Notes under the pieces: model-generated
What the model saw: the letters and a program-made list of their open reading frames with translations, nothing else
Told to the model about the DNA's origin: nothing
Database searches by the model: none
Position numbers and translations under genes: made by a program
Shown: positions 63,423 through 64,000 of the stretch, piece after piece
Layout of the letters: the number at the start of each line of letters is the position of its first letter
How positions within the stretch are numbered: position 1 is the stretch's first letter
NCBI GenBank assembly: GCA_038237745.1
Contig: JBBRYJ010000008.1
Span: forward strand, 1-64,000
DNA length: 64,000 nucleotides
Direction of reading: 5' to 3'
Origin: DASQEH01 sp038237745
GTDB lineage: Bacteria > Actinomycetota > Actinomycetes > Propionibacteriales > Nocardioidaceae

Positions 63423-64000
63423 CTAACGGCGTCGAGGTGATGTGCCTTGCAGGGCACGCTGTTCTCCAGCGCGCACGTCGGTCATTACCTGGCGAACCCG
63501 CCGGCGGAGCGCCTGCTCGGCGTCGAGTCCGTCGCGACCGGCGGCTGCCACGAGCCCGAAGAGCACCTCGCCGAGGGACTCGGCAGTGAGCCCTGCCGCC
63601 TCGACCGGATGGGAGCCCGCCACGGCATCTCGGCCTCCCATCCGGTCGACCACCTTCGCGGCAAGGCTCAGCGCCGGTAGGCCTGGTGGGAGACCGTCCA
63701 TCACCGAGGCTCGTGACTTCTCGGCGGACTTGATGTCCTCCCAGGCACTCTGGACACCGCTCGGCCGAGTGAGGTCGTGCGGACCCTCCGAGCCGGCGGC
63801 GACGGCCTCGGCCGCGAATACGTGTGGATGTCTCCGGACCAGCTTGTCGACGATGGCAGACGCCACGTCGTCGATCCCGAACGGTGCCGAGTCGTGCTCC
63901 TGTGCCATCCGGGCATGGAAGAGCACCTGGAGCAGCAGGTCACCAAGCTCCTCGCGCATGTGGTCACGATCGCCCGACTCGATGGCCTCGACAGCCTCGT
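63423..64000 (-). CDS. mazG: MazG nucleoside triphosphate pyrophosphohydrolase, partial
   Basis: The gene runs in from the right edge; its frame is open to base 64000. The visible 192 residues read DEAVEAIESGD then HMREELGDLLLQVLFHARMAQ, which contains the EExxE-type metal site region, followed by VVRRHPHVFA and the C-terminal segment LPALSLAAKVVDRMGG. MazG hydrolyses nucleoside triphosphates, including aberrant ones and, in mycobacteria, 5-OH-dCTP. It lies 40 bp upstream of eno on the same strand. Confidence 0.92.
   Translation of the reverse strand, partial: EAVEAIESGDRDHMREELGDLLLQVLFHARMAQEHDSAPFGIDDVASAIVDKLVRRHPHVFAAEAVAAGSEGPHDLTRPSGVQSAWEDIKSAEKSRASVMDGLPPGLPALSLAAKVVDRMGGRDAVAGSHPVEAAGLTAESLGEVLFGLVAAAGRDGLDAEQALRRRVRQVMTDVRAGEQRALQGTSPRRR

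Overview
The window is high-GC DNA with many GTG starts, short overlapping gene junctions and actinobacterial marker genes: mycothiol conjugate amidase (mca), DUF4245, DUF4307 and DUF6542 membrane proteins, a wax-ester synthase, a GAF-ANTAR gene and mycobacterial-type gene order. It looks like a chromosome segment of an actinomycete close to Nocardioidaceae. From memory, much of 10-57 kb follows the order of the Mycobacterium tuberculosis Rv1075-Rv1112 region, and 58.9-64 kb follows mazG-eno-ftsB-DUF501-ppx.

Left 10.3 kb: an accessory, decaying region. After the end of a WYL regulator come a TrwC-type relaxase with an in-frame stop, a tyrosine recombinase with several lesions, and directly behind it a copy of the 3' end of ychF. 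Then come integrase-tail relics, a DUF4143 ATPase behind three 23-bp tandem repeats, an IS5-type transposase start fused to a second integrase, and a small catabolic block (IclR regulator, 803-aa tandem CoA-transferase, frameshifted phosphotriesterase-like hydrolase). The region ends at another integrase-tail relic next to the genuine 3' end of ychF. I read this as tandem integrations at the ychF 3' end.

10.3-37 kb: core genes. ychF, a cyclase-family hydrolase, rmuC, DUF6542, ispH, xseA-xseB, DUF4245, glpX, an alpha/beta hydrolase, a WS/DGAT acyltransferase, arfB, fumC, a secreted subtilase, a secreted lytic transglycosylase, a sugar-ABC ATPase, a PIN-PhoH protein, a cis-prenyltransferase, a hemolysin III protein, a YyaL-like protein, mca, DUF4307, greA and ilvA. 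The middle serves isoprenoid, gluconeogenic and TCA functions plus thiol detoxification.

37-58.6 kb: a mixture. An AbiEi-like antitoxin fragment, a MarR-MFS efflux pair, a solitary GlmL-type protein, metB, a decayed GNAT gene, msrA, a three-subunit molybdenum hydroxylase operon, a tatC-ackA-pta run (pta carries two frameshifts), a flavin monooxygenase, cbs, an SGNH hydrolase, a DUF4287 protein, a Bax inhibitor-1 protein, a flavodoxin-fold reductase and a broken GAF-ANTAR regulator. metB and cbs together supply transsulfuration. Three intergenic sites (37.1, 41.1, 56.05 kb) share a repeat with core CGARAGGGC, spaced 22 bp where tandem.

58.6-64 kb: a tRNA-like gene with a UAA anticodon, then a tightly overlapping run on the minus strand: eno-ftsB-DUF501-ppx-udg, with mazG entering from the right edge.

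Several genes (pta, the phosphotriesterase-like gene, integrases, GAF-ANTAR, GNAT) carry single-base indels or stops. Some may be assembly errors; I flag where.
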